From Dermatemys mawii (lineage: Eukaryota > Chordata > Testudines > Dermatemydidae): a DNA stretch of 64,000 bases. Below, one piece after another: positions 36,689 to 47,234 of this stretch. The stretch lies in contig ML677334.1 in NCBI GenBank assembly GCA_007922305.1, positions 18,278,969 to 18,342,968 of the forward strand. The letters run 5' to 3'. Below the pieces are notes generated by a model, which saw only the letters and a program-made list of their open reading frames with translations, was not told the DNA's origin and ran no database searches. A program made the position numbers and the translations under genes. Numbering within the stretch: the first letter of the stretch is position 1; each line of letters opens with the position of its first letter.

Positions 36689-37454
36689 TGTAACGGGGTC
36701 GGGACTCACCACCTTGCGCCTCCTGCTGGATAGTCCGGGAATTAGCTCTTCACAGCAGAGCGCCCTCCGCTGGTGGTGTCCCGTCCGTCTCTCTCTGTTC
36801 GTTGTTGTTTGGACATGCCCTGCTCCTCCCCGGCGACGTCCTCTTCAGGGCACTGCCCTCCGGCAGTACCCACAAGTCCACACACAACCCCTTCCGGGGG
36901 GGAGATCATTTCCACAGTCGTCCCGCTGCTGTAGCCTGCCACACCCTGTGTCGAGCCCCTCCTGTCAGGGGTCAGGTGCAGCCTACTATGGCCACCTCCG
37001 CAGCCGGGTTCTATGAGGGGGAAGAGGGGGGTCCCAGCCCAGGGACCCTTTGGCAGCAGCCGTCCTGCCCTTCTTCTCTCCTTTCAGTCCCGCCATCTCC
37101 CTGGGCCACTTCCCCTGCGGCCCCCTTGCACCTTATGGCCCTCAAGTCAGGGCCCGCAGCCTGACAGGCACATAGGCTAGAGCTCCTCACTGCTCCCCGG
37201 GGCCTGCCCAGTACTGCACTGTCCTTGGTGCTGTAGCTCCTCACTCAGGAGCTGGACCTTCCCCCTTGAAAGTCCAGGGGAGACTGACTGCCTCTTGCAG
37301 GGGCAGCCTTCTTATACAGCCAGCCTGTCCCTCATTGGCTGGCTACAAGCTTGGCCCTGATTGGCCCACAGTAAGCCCTTCTCTAATTGGCTGTCTGCCC
37401 TCACAGCCATTTTGGCCTACTCTGGCATGGGAGTGGGGCAGCCGCCCCACTACA
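36689..37454 (-). mobile_element. GC-rich solo LTR nested in an older repeat
   Basis: Read on the minus strand, the segment begins TGTAGTGGGGCGG and ends CCCCGTTACA (TGTA...TACA ends). The flanks are AGGAC (36684-36688) and CGGAC (37455-37459), 4 of 5 bases alike, as expected for a 5-bp duplication. It is far more GC-rich than its surroundings. It carries three CCAAT boxes at about 37334-37390 and a TATA box at 37313-37318, in promoter order for the minus strand. The open frames within it look compositional. Confidence 0.65.
37311..37390 (-). promoter_or_regulatory. CCAAT/TATA promoter of the minus-strand LTR
   Basis: On the minus strand, AGCCAATTAG, GGCCAATCAGGG and AGCCAATGAGGG precede GCTGTATAAGAAGG, with about 18 bases between the last CCAAT box and the TATA. 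It has the same direction as PIGN, so initiation here could give an intronic transcript. No activity can be inferred from sequence alone. Confidence 0.55.
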
Positions 37455-38207
37455 CGGACCCTGTGTGTTAACTGATTAAGAGTGGCTGTTTGCCAGTAAA
37501 GCAATGTAAAAGGCATCCCAGGTTGGAGAGCTGAGGACAGCTATTCAGCAATCTAGACTGTACTTGGTTAATGTTACAATTACCTGTAGGTACATCTCAC
37601 AATGATTACTAGTCTTGATAAGTTATGAGATATCTTAGATGTTACCCCGATGGATAAACACCCTGCAAGATATGTGTTTGGTGCAGTGCCTTTGTCTGGT
37701 CTGAGATAATAGATGTTTGCAAAGAACAAGAAAACATTTGGCAAGTGATCTCCATGTCACAATAATTTAAACGTGAACGGCAAACCTTTAAAGACTAAAA
37801 GTTTTAAAAGAACCCAATGTATTAACACAGCAATTGTAGACTTAAAAGTGAAATTTTTAAAACTCTTAAGTTACTATACATACCAATAATTGATTTCATG
37901 ATTTAGTGCTTGTCTTGAGATTTTGATGACCAATGGATTCAGTGGGCCCAAAACACCCTTGTGAATCTGGTGGTGGACCATAAATTAGGAATTTTTAAGG
38001 GGAGAAAGCCACAATAACAAGTTTATCAACAACCAACCAATTCACATTTTTCTAAAAGGCTAGAAAGCACATCTTTTAAAATAAAGACAGAGGGCTCACA
38101 GTCATGTGCTTTACCTGCTTCAAAGATTAGCCTCAATTCCTTGCACTGTCTCAGGTGGAAAAAGGAAACAGAACTCAAGAGGAAAATGAATGGGATTGTC
38201 AAATTTT

Positions 38208-38372
38208 CATAGAATCTCAGAGTTGGAAGGGACCTCAGGAGCTCATCTAGTCCAACCCCCTGCTCAAAGGAGGACCAATCCCCATTTTTGTCCCATATCC
38301 CCCTCAAGGATTGAGCTCATAAGCCTGGGTGTAGCAGCTCAGTGCTCAAACCACTGAGCTATCCCTCCCTCA
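38208..38372 (-). mobile_element. tRNA-headed SINE with CR1-like tail
   Basis: On the minus strand the head reads ATAGCTCAGTGGTTTGAGCA, a good polymerase III A box. It is followed about 40 bases later by GAGCTCAATCC, a B-box match. The 3' part reads GGACTAGATGAGCTCCTGAG and ends CTCTGAGATTCTATGA, like the CR1 3' end. A tRNA head plus a CR1 tail is the structure of turtle Cry-type SINEs, mobilised by CR1 machinery. Confidence 0.8.
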
Positions 38373-38789
38373 TGAAACCATGGGTTTGCTGAAATTGCTT
38401 TCATGTCAAGTCACATTTCCCTGACTGGGAATTGAAACGAGGCCTTGGCAGTGAGTGTGCCAAATCCTAACCAGTAGACCATCAGGGAGCTTGTTTCGAA
38501 ACATTGTTTCAAAATGTTTTTGTAATGATGGATGGCCTTAAAACTTATTCTTTTTTCAACTGCCATCCCAAAAACTTTGCAGTTCACCTACAATAAGGCT
38601 GCAGTATCAGCCTTGTTACTTCTGGATTTCTGTTTACTCTGGAATTAAGATGGATTCTGAACTTCATTTTGGGCAAAAGGAAAAGCAAATAATCTGCCAA
38701 GTATTCTTTTGATTAGGTGTATAATTAATAAGTTTGCTACTGCCCTTGATAATTAAAATTAAGAGATATGTGCTGTGACCCTAAGAATC

Positions 38790-39830
38790 CCTCAGTGCCA
38801 ACTAGGCAACTCTATAACAGCAACTCCTAACAAGCCTGACAAACTCACAACTAGCACACCACTTTCATGGTATTTATCCATGAAGATATTATGTGCCATC
38901 TTAACTGAAAGCCGGTGTCAAACTAGTTATGAATATTCTTGTAAGATGTACTTACAGATGATATTTAATGAGCTGTATATGTACTGAAAATATACATTTT
39001 GAAGTCTGTCACCTACCAAATAGAAAAACCGGGTTCTTCCAGACAGGAGATAAAATGTGTATCTCCCTGTCAAATGTAAATTAAGCATTGTAAGTCAACA
39101 CAATGAAAGCCTTATTTACATATGGAGCCAACAGCAAAGGAGCACATCAGAAAATGAACCACCTGGGGTTGCCCTGTCTCTTGGGCAAACAATGACTTTG
39201 AGGAACAAAAGTGGAAAGCAAAAAGACATCCCTTTATCCTGCATTAAAGGAAGTAATCAAGACAGTGTGATTACATTAATGAAAACAGGATTCCAACTTG
39301 TCCTGGTCGGAAGCACTGTAAAAGACACTTGGGTGAGACAGACATTCTTCAACAGAAGATTAGCTTCTTAAATTTAATCTCTAGAAAGTGTGTTATGATT
39401 TTATTTTATATGTAACATTTTTTTCCATTATCATTACTCTCTCTCTCTCTAATCTTAACCTTTGATGATAAACTTCTTATTGTTTTGACTAGAACTATAT
39501 TTCAGTGCTTTGATATTAATAGGACCTAATCTGGAGTTGAATCATCCAATCAGGTGTGTACTGTTCCCTTGGGAATAGCCAACCTGGTATTTCTGAAAAG
39601 GTTCAGTGAATAAGGGGCTAAATACTACAGAAGAATGCTTCAAAGGGCCTAGAGTGCAGCTGTTAATCTGCAGGGCAAAGACAGGGCTGGCACAGCCCAG
39701 AGAAGATTGTTTAGGTGCTAACAGACTGGAGGTGTCAGGGAGCCAGCAAATCTCCCTGTTGCTGGAGGCGGGGAGGAATATGGTGACTCTCAGTCCTTGG
39801 CAGCTTGAGAACAGTCAGTTATGCTAATAT
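38790..39830 (+). repeat. LTR-like interspersed repeat
   Basis: Wording near 39400-39500 (TTTCCATTATCATTACTCTC, then CTTTGATGATAAACTTCTTA) and near 39540-39600 (CATCCAATCAGGTGTGTACT) resembles retroviral-type LTR ends common in turtle assemblies. It includes a polyadenylation-like GATAAA. Borders, duplication and internal genes were not identified. Confidence 0.35.
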
Positions 39831-40099
39831 ATTTGTATATGCTACTGTAGCTATATGCAAATTAATGAAAACTCGCTATGTTAATGTAACCTTACAAGAT
39901 TCTAAACTAACGAAATTCAGGAAATTTAGAGTTTAATTTTTATGGCAACTTAAAACTTTGCCCCTTGAACAATCTCATCAAAAATGCATGCCTTTTATCT
40001 GGATTGGTAAATATTGTTGCAGAGAAAAAGTTGACTTAGGACAAAAAACGTTGTGCCTTAAATGCTAATAAGAAAGTTATATTTATCGTGACAAATTAC

Positions 40100-40224
40100 C
40101 TGGAGTTTGGCCGATGAGCATGTCCATTTGTGTCTATCCCTAGCAAATGCAGGAACAGAACTACTTTTTCTTCATTTACTTTAGAGAACAATGTTTGATT
40201 ACTTCTGGCAGCTTGGAAGAAGTT
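40100..40224 (-). CDS. PIGN: PIGN coding exon 5, DTNGHAH metal site
   Basis: One hundred and twenty-five bases, in at phase 0 and out at phase 2, with acceptor CCTATAG and donor GTAATT. The peptide begins [15 protein letters not shown] and ends [15 protein letters not shown]. The Asp and first His of DTNGHAH are conserved zinc ligands in the EPT family. Its 5' edge is 6.9 kb from the nearer transposase-bearing element and its 3' edge is 270 bp from the LTR-like repeat. Confidence 0.97.
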
Positions 40225-41022
40225 CTATAGGGAAGAAACCATCAAAAGGTTATTCTGAGAACCATGGGAAAAAAGGAGACATGGTCTATTAAAATGCAGA
40301 TTTTATTTAATGTTTATATCGCTGCAGTTCTATTGTGCAAAACTATGAAACAGCAAATGAATTACTATGCGTTTCTGCTTACCTGAATTTAATATTTCAG
40401 TAAAATTTTCACTGCTGGGGCTCACCTAGAGCAAGACAGGCAGAAATCTTCCAGTTCTTAAGCTTTTACGGTCCCTATGAGCAGTGATAGCAGGCAGGAA
40501 GGTGAGCCATCCTTTCCTTCTTTCTTTTGCATTGCTGGTCACACACCATCTCTGAGCTTATCTGCTATTTTGTAACCTTCCACTTATTTCTTGATATGAA
40601 GTGGGAAACACAGGCATCCCAAATAAGAGTGAGAAAACTAAGATTCTTCTTAAATGACCACTATTATTAAAATAAATACACTGGTCTACAATTTTTAGAA
40701 GTCGTCTGCTTCAGAGATACACTGTGATATTTATTATGTATTTTGATGTGCTGAATTCAAATATGACAATTAAAACAACTGATTGGCTACTGTTTCTAAG
40801 ATATTTAAGTTTTTACATTTTATGTCTATGTATATTGTATAGATAGTAGAGTTTTAATCATAAATTGTAAACCTAGGTCTTTTCATGTGTTTATGGTTGC
40901 TTTATATGATAATATTTCACCTGTCCTGTTTATGTAACACTTTAAAAATCAGCAAAAGGGTTATATAAATAAAATGTATTATGAAACAAAAGGCAAAAAA
41001 CTATTATGTACATAGTTTAGTC

Positions 41023-42717
41023 CTATTCAGTGTCTACTCGGTGCTTCTTGGCTTGTCTCTTGTATTCATTAAATGGAGCATCTCTTGTCACTGTCCAGCA
41101 ATAGTCTGCAAGCATTGATGGGCTCCATTTGCCCTGATAGCGTTTCTCCATTGTTGCAATGTTCTGGTGAAATCGCTCGCCGTCCTCGTCGCTCACTGCT
41201 CCGCAGTTCGGTGGAAAAAAATCTAGATGAGAGTGTAAAAAATGTCTCTTTAGTGACGTGTTGCAACCAAGGCTTTTATATGCCTTGAGGAGGTTTTCCA
41301 CCAACAACCTGTAGTTGTCTGCCTTGTTGTTTCCGAGAAAATGTATTGCCACCGACTGGAAGGCTTTCCATGCCGTCTTTTCCTTGCCACGCAGTGCATG
41401 GTCAAATGCATCATCTTGAAGAAGTTCACGAATCTGAGGACCAACAAAGACATCTTCCTTTATCTTAGCTTCACTTAACCTTGGAAATTTTCCACGGAGG
41501 TACTTGAAAGCTGCTTGTGTTTTGTCAATGGCCTTGACAAAGTTCTTCATCAGACCCAGCTTGACGTGTAAGGGTGGTAACAAAATCTTCCTTGATTCAA
41601 CAAGTGGTGGATGCTGAACACTTTTCCTCCAAGGCTCCAACGACTGTCGGAGCGGCCAATCTTTCTTGATGTAGTGGGAATCTCTTGCACGACTATCCCA
41701 TTCGCAGAGAAAACAGCAGTACTTTGTGTATCCAGTCTGCAGACCAAGCAAGAGAGCAACAACCTTCAAATTGCCACAAAGCTGCCACTGATGTTGGTCA
41801 TAGTTTGTGCACCTCAAAAGTGGTTTCATGTTGTCATAGGTTTCCTTCATATGGACTGCATGACCAGCTGGAATTGATGGCAAAACATTGCCATTATGCA
41901 GCAAAACAGCTTTAAGACTCGTCTTCGATGAATCAATGAAGAGTCTCCACTCATCTGGATCGTGAACGATGTTGAGGGCTGCCATCACACCATCGATGTT
42001 GTTGCAGGCTACAAGATCACCTTCCATGAAGAAGAATGGGACAAGATCCTTTTGACGGTCACGGAACATGGAAACACTAACATCACCTGCCAGGAGATTC
42101 CACTGCTGTAGTCTGGAGCCCAACAGCTCTGCCTTACTCTTGGGTAGTTCCAAATCCCTGACAAGGTCATTCAGTTCAGCTTGTGTTCTGAGGTGTGGTT
42201 CAGAGGAGGAGGATGGGAGAAAATGTGGGTCCTGTGTCATTGATGGGTCAGGACCAGAAGTTTCATCCTCTTCCTCTTCCTCGTCTGACTCAAGTGAGAA
42301 TGATTCTGGTGCATCGGGAACCGGCAGTCCTTCTCCGTGGGGTATTGGGCGTATAGCTGATGGAATGTTTGGATAATGCACAGTCCACTTTTTCTTCTTT
42401 GACACACCTTTCCCAACTGGAGGCACCATGCAGAAGTAACAATTGCTGATATGATCTGTTGGCTCTCTCCAAATCATTGGCACTGCAAAAGGCATAGATT
42501 TCCTTTTCCTGTTCAACCACTGGCAAAGATTTGTTTCACAAGTGTTGCAGCATATGTGTGGGGCCCACCTCTTGTCCTGATCTCCAATTTTGCAGCCAAA
42601 ATAAAGGTGATAGGCTTTCTTAACCATAGTGGTTATACTGCGCTTTTGTGATGCAAAAGTCACTTCACCACAAACAGAGCAGAAGTTATCTGCACTGTTC
42701 ACACAAGTACGAGGCAT
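41023..42717 (-). CDS. Transposase-like protein, 564 residues, intact frame
   Basis: The N-terminus has a Cys-rich zinc-binding region (C5, C13, C16, C42, H54, C56, C57, C60, C65), followed by a CYFC pair at 93-96. Next come an acidic stretch (143-152), a segment WRLFIDSSK with D262, a CGNLKVVALLLGLQ segment (314-327) followed by CCFLCEWDSR, and a C-terminal SDEDGERFHQ (509-518). This layout resembles RNase-H-fold transposases with D262, position 316 and E514 as candidate acidic residues, but that is inference. Position 316 is Asn here (AAT, 41772-41770) and Asp in copy 1. Proteins of this type occur in many animal genomes as 'uncharacterised'. There is one intronless frame from ATG to TAG. 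Confidence 0.8.
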   Translation of the reverse strand: MPRTCVNSADNFCSVCGEVTFASQKRSITTMVKKAYHLYFGCKIGDQDKRWAPHICCNTCETNLCQWLNRKRKSMPFAVPMIWREPTDHISNCYFCMVPPVGKGVSKKKKWTVHYPNIPSAIRPIPHGEGLPVPDAPESFSLESDEEEEEDETSGPDPSMTQDPHFLPSSSSEPHLRTQAELNDLVRDLELPKSKAELLGSRLQQWNLLAGDVSVSMFRDRQKDLVPFFFMEGDLVACNNIDGVMAALNIVHDPDEWRLFIDSSKTSLKAVLLHNGNVLPSIPAGHAVHMKETYDNMKPLLRCTNYDQHQWQLCGNLKVVALLLGLQTGYTKYCCFLCEWDSRARDSHYIKKDWPLRQSLEPWRKSVQHPPLVESRKILLPPLHVKLGLMKNFVKAIDKTQAAFKYLRGKFPRLSEAKIKEDVFVGPQIRELLQDDAFDHALRGKEKTAWKAFQSVAIHFLGNNKADNYRLLVENLLKAYKSLGCNTSLKRHFLHSHLDFFPPNCGAVSDEDGERFHQNIATMEKRYQGKWSPSMLADYCWTVTRDAPFNEYKRQAKKHRVDTE

Positions 42718-42854
42718 CTCTGCTCACTTTGGCTAAACAGAAATGTGTCCCTTTGCAAAATCAAACACTGATAAATAAGAGAGCACGACACTGTATGATT
42801 TCTAGAGCTGATATAGGGCAATTTGTTCAGCAGAGTGATGTAAGCTTCGTTATG

Positions 42855-42936
42855 ATTGCATCATCCGTGACTTCTAGGAATAACATGATGCAATTCATAT
42901 CATGTATGATGCAATACCAGCTTCAGATTGCATCAT
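42855..42936. promoter_or_regulatory. Subterminal ATGATGCAAT array of copy 2
   Basis: The motif occurs at 42855-42864 (-), 42885-42894 (+), 42906-42915 (+) and 42927-42936 (-), with spacing 30, 21 and 21 bases. This is the mirror image of the array in copy 1, with all four sites unchanged. It lies upstream of the transposase start and may serve as both promoter element and transposase-binding region. Confidence 0.6.
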
Positions 42937-43846
42937 TCATTGTTTTGCCTAAAAAGCAAGTACTGTCCAAACCCAGTAGTCATAGATTTATTCATAGATC
43001 CAGTCAAAGATGTATTTTAGTCATTTCTGGTTTAAATTGAGATCCCTTCCCTTTGTAACTCACTTATCCTCCGCCATTCCCATGTCAAGAGTCGTATATA
43101 CTGACCCAATAGCATATCTTGAAAACTAGAGCCAATCAACAATTTTAAGCATCATTTTCGTTCTCGGTGACCCAGAATTAGTAAAGTTTGACTACATTTA
43201 TTTCAGAAGCATTTTGGCTGTAGAGCAGAGATATTGGTGTTACCTGTCAGATGACCAGAATTTTCTCATTCTACATGCAAACACAAATAAGGAACATCCG
43301 AAACACTAGAAAAATTCTAGGGAGTGGGATGATTTGGGTTCTCCTACTATGGAAATGGGTTTCGCAGGACGGACATACCAAAACATGGCTCATCTCTAGA
43401 GACCAAATCAAAGCAACAGTGTTTTTGTAAATGTATGGAGTGTGGAACATGCATCTGCCTTGCATATGTCTGAACTGAAACTTCCCTGAGGCATGAACTG
43501 GAGGCCATTCTGTCTCAGAACAAATAAGCCTTGGCACAGCCATCCAGTTTTATGCCATGTTACCGTCATGTAAAATATGATCGCACAGCCATTTTAACGT
43601 GATCCTCTTAGTGACACTGCACTGCCCAGGGAAATAGTGTCAAATGAAACAAGAAGCTGGGTAGACTTTGTAAGGGTTTTTGTCCAAGAAGAATCTCAAG
43701 CACTTTGCAAAATCAACAAGCTGAAAAAGGACATTACTGGGATGGCAGGTGGGCGCAGGAAGGATATTGCCAGAAGAGGATGCTCATTAAGATTTAACTC
43801 TGTCACCATTCTTGTAAAGGAATCTCTGGTTTGTATGTAAAACTCA

Positions 43847-44110
43847 TAATTAGGGCCCTAACAAATTCAGGTCCATTTTGGTCAATTTCACAGACAGAGA
43901 ATTTTAAAATGGATCAGTTTCACAATTTCAGACGTTTACATCTGAAATTTCAAGATGTAACCTTGGGGGCCCTGACCCAAAAGGGGATTGTAGTAGGGGT
44001 TGCAAAGCTGTTGCAGGGGGGTCATGGGACTGCCAGCCTCACTTCTTTGCTGCAGAGCTTCCTGAAGCTGGACTTAACTCCCAGGGGTGGTGATGAGTCT
44101 GATCTCCCCC
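43847..44110. repeat. Interspersed DNA repeat starting AGGGCCCTAACAAATTCA
   Basis: AGGGCCCTAACAAATTCAGG, TTTTGGTCAATTTCACAG and TGACCCAAAAGGGGATTGTA follow the wording of a non-autonomous DNA repeat common in turtles and crocodilians. A GC-rich stretch of unknown origin follows to about 44490. The opposite terminus was not found. Confidence 0.45.
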
Positions 44111-46357
44111 ACTGGAGCAGTGAAATTGACAAGAAAGCTGCTCAGAGCTCTGGCTGTCACCCCATGGACTCCCGAATCCAAAGTTGAGCTGCCCCTGGAT
44201 TCCCGGATCCCCATTCCCAACTGGGCTGCTGTCCAGGCTCCCCGCTTGAACCTACCTGGGCTCTCTGCTCTGAGCCAGGCTGCCCCCTGGGCTCTCAACT
44301 TCCACTGCGAGGCAGTTCCCTCGGGGCTCTTTGCTCCTCACTTGGTTCATGCATGGGCTCCCACCACAGGCAGTCTGGCTGCATCAAGGCCCCCAGCTCC
44401 CCACTGGAAGCCCTTAAATTGCAGGGGTTTGAAGTGCAAGGCAGTCAGAAATAAGACTGGTGGAAGCCAGAGTGAGATTTTGTGCTTGTAGGCAGGCTAC
44501 TGCTGTCAGGGCTCTGAACAAAAGCTGCATAGTATAAAAACACTCAAGATTACAGGGGAAGCAGTGGCAGAACCCTGTAATTGGTCTGGATGGTCCTCAA
44601 ACTATTACATCCACTCACATAAATCTGCATAAAAGTGGCATTATTATATAGTCTGCTCCTAAATCCTTATTCAAGAAAATGATAATTGAAGTCACTGGGG
44701 ACTTAAAACATGAAACAAACAATAATATAGATTGAATAGGGACACTGTAACTGATGGAATCCTCAGTTTGCCTGCTTCCTTCCCACAAATTCTTGCACGG
44801 GCCCACCAGCACATCTTTGATTGCAGGATCAGAACCCTTGCAAGTATTTCCAGACCACAGTTGCACTACCAGCATTATAGCTCAATGTAGGAGAGAGTAA
44901 GTCTGCTTTTACCTTTAAAAAAAATATCAGAGAGGCAAGTTTAAGTTTCAAATTCCTGAAATTAAAAACTTTTTTTAAAAAGTGGATCATGTTTCAAGGC
45001 AAATCCTTTTGAGGCCTAATTAGCCAGAATGCCATCTGAAATTAGGGAAATATAGATCTGTGGTTTTCTCTTTCGCTAGATGAGTTCCCATGAAATTTCA
45101 AAAATCTCACTTTCCTTGCATAATTCATAATTGTCATGTAGTAATTTATTCTGATAGCCAGTGAAAGTCTGATTGGAGAAAAAAAAAAAAAGACACCAGC
45201 AAATACTAGTTTATAATGAAAAACAGTAACCAACAATTTTCTGGACACTCCTTTCTGCAACTTGGCAGTCACCTCACTGACATTCAATCAATCTAATAAT
45301 ATGGAACAGGGCAGAGAAGAGGAGCCATACAGATTTGAAGAAGTGTTAATTTTTCAGATTTAAATTTTTACATGCATGCATATGTGAGAGAACGGAAAGT
45401 GTGTTGAGTGTGGTACTAATAAAATGTAACAGGGGCAGGAAAGAAGACTTATTTTACAAGTTTTGGGGTGGGATCTCCCTCTAGCTTTGTGTGTACATTA
45501 CATGACGCTGCACAATCTGAAATCAGTGCAGAGTTACACAAAGGTGTATTACAACAAAGATACGCAACAGTCAACATTTCACAATTTTGCAAAAAAAAGT
45601 GTATTAGAATTTTAAATTCAGGTTCATCTTCTGAATTATTTATTAATATATTAGGTGCACATATTAAAAATATATATAATGTTATCAAATGGATAGTAAA
45701 ATTATGTCAGTAACGGAACTTCCCATTAGTCATAACTATGTGGATTTTGTTGACAGGGTATATATGCCTGTTAAATATAGAATATAAAATTTTGAGCACC
45801 ATACCTCTATTAAAAGTTTCTCAAGTCTTTCTAAATTAATAAATTGCTAATTGAAACTTTGATAATTTCTTCACTGATTTTTCCTATCAATGTTTTCATT
45901 TCAGAGCCAGAATATTGTAGATTTGTAATACGCTTTTCTTTTTAAAAATTAAATCACCAAAAGTAAAAACTCTTCTAATTAAGGAGAGCAGAAAAGGTAT
46001 TAAGTGATTAATTTAACCTTAACCTACAAATCAATGAATTGACATTGAAATATCCACCTGTTAAGTATTCAGGAAAGTGACGTGAACAATGGAAATAAAT
46101 TAATCCACCCACCATGAAATAGGCAGATACCTTATTACCTTGTAAAATTTGTTGAATATTTGAATGATCAGCTGGAATCACTCCTGCATTTTTAGTAGTT
46201 TAAGGTTGTGTGTCATTGCAAAAGATATACTGTAGATATGCAGTAGGAAACACAGAAGTTATAGATCTACTTAGTCCATCACCCCTGTCGGTGTAGGACT
46301 GCTCCTTGCAGTAAACTTTCTAGTGCTTTATCTAAAGCATGTTTTTAAAAATACTGA

Positions 46358-46510
46358 AGCTACATCTACACTACAGCCGGGATTGATGCTCTGAGATCAA
46401 TCCACTGACAGTCAATTTAGCAGGTCTAGTGAAGACCCACCAAATCGACAGACCGTTCTCCAGTCGACCCCGTGCTCTATCACTTGACGAGAACAGTAAG
46501 GTAAGTGGAC
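46358..46510. mobile_element. MITE fragment (AGCTACATCTACACTACAG)
   Basis: It starts AGCTACATCTACACTACAGC and contains GGTCTAGTGAAGACCCACCA and CCAGTCGACCCCGTGCTC, wording of a reptile MITE family. The right end merges into GTAAGGTAAGTGGACGAGAG. Confidence 0.5.
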
Positions 46511-46539
46511 GAGAGAGGGATCTGAAAATAGTTATAACA

Positions 46540-46690
46540 GTAAATTTACATGGCAAACTAAACTGATATGAACCAGGATTATACCAATTTATGAGTCTCC
46601 AAAGACAAAGGTGCACCAATTTAACTAAATCATTTTAAAATGAGCACACCTTTAGTTAAACCAGTGCACCTGTGTGTTTAGACTAAGTCA
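46540..46690. mobile_element. MITE fragment (TTAAACCAGTGCACC end)
   Basis: AACTAAACTGATATGAACCA on the left and TTTAGTTAAACCAGTGCACC, then TGTGTGTTTAGACTAAGTC, on the right resemble the arms of a MITE with terminal GTCTA wording. Internal truncation is likely. Confidence 0.4.
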
Positions 46691-47234
46691 TGGAGATTGG
46701 AGATGACAAAAGTCATTGCACTGTGTGTATGCAAGGACTGGGAGTGCCTAGCATCACTCACTCTAGATTTCCCCAAAGACAGAAAGGATGGGCAGTGTGA
46801 GCTCACAATGTTACCTTCCTGCTATACCAACCAGCAGAAGAAAGCCACTCTCGGGGGAATGACAACTGCATTGTTTACAATGAAGGCTCACAATTTATCC
46901 TTAAATATCTACATTAAACCATGTAAGATAAACTGAGTATGACAGTAAGCTGGAACATATTTTTAAGATGTTAAAATATGGCTGACTTTTGTTATTGACT
47001 TTGTAGATTAATTCTAATAGTTTACCATCTCTGAAACTGGATGACCACCTGGGAAACACTAGTATTTTTTGCCCCATATATAAAGTTCAGCACTGAATAT
47101 TTTGAGAAGAAAATAATGTGACTGTATCAAAAAGTTTTTTAAAAGATAATCTGATCTTTGTTAAAATGTACTAATGTCATAGCATTTTGTTCTTGTTTTT
47201 CCTCAAGCAGAAACTGATATATTATGGTCTAGTC

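Larger units (their letters stand above)
35644..37580 (+). mobile_element. LTR-like retroelement sequence, interrupted by a younger LTR
   Basis: A TATA-like AATTATAAAAAGGGG lies near 36131, and a polyadenylation-like GTTAATAAACTTATTTCAC near 36433. The stretch after 37455 (GTGTGTTAACTGATTAAGAG onward) reads as the continuation of the same repeat beyond the insertion at 36689-37454. The wording resembles LTRs abundant in turtle genomes. Outer borders and class are uncertain. Confidence 0.35.
34467..40099 (-). other. PIGN: PIGN intron 5
   Basis: About 5.6 kb. It holds a long retroelement-like repeat (about 35640-37580) split by a solo LTR (36689-37454), a short pentamer repeat (35611-35643), a tRNA-headed SINE (38208-38372) and another LTR-like repeat (about 38790-39830). 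The stretch 34640-35600 looks repetitive but I could not name it. Confidence 0.9.
40679..43230 (-). mobile_element. CACTA-like DNA transposon, copy 2 (full-length frame)
   Basis: This is the inverted relative of 11405-13931, 2552 bp. On the minus strand it starts CTCTGCTCTACA (one change from CACTG). Its other end, read on the plus strand, is CACTGGTCTACA. ATA flanks both sides (40676-40678 and 43231-43233), different from the TTA of copy 1, so the two are independent insertions rather than a duplicated segment. The subterminal motif array is at 42855-42936. The transposase frame is uninterrupted. Confidence 0.87.

Noticed and set aside
36714..37475. Several 60-120 codon frames on both strands
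   Set aside because: They lie in the GC-rich LTR and read through its promoter elements.
38330..38372. A functional tRNA gene
   Set aside because: Only the promoter-bearing head is tRNA-like; there is no complete cloverleaf and the unit ends in a CR1-like tail.
11405..43230. The two opposed transposons as ends of one large inverted-repeat element or an inversion
   Set aside because: Each copy has its own complete ends and a different target duplication, so they are separate insertions.
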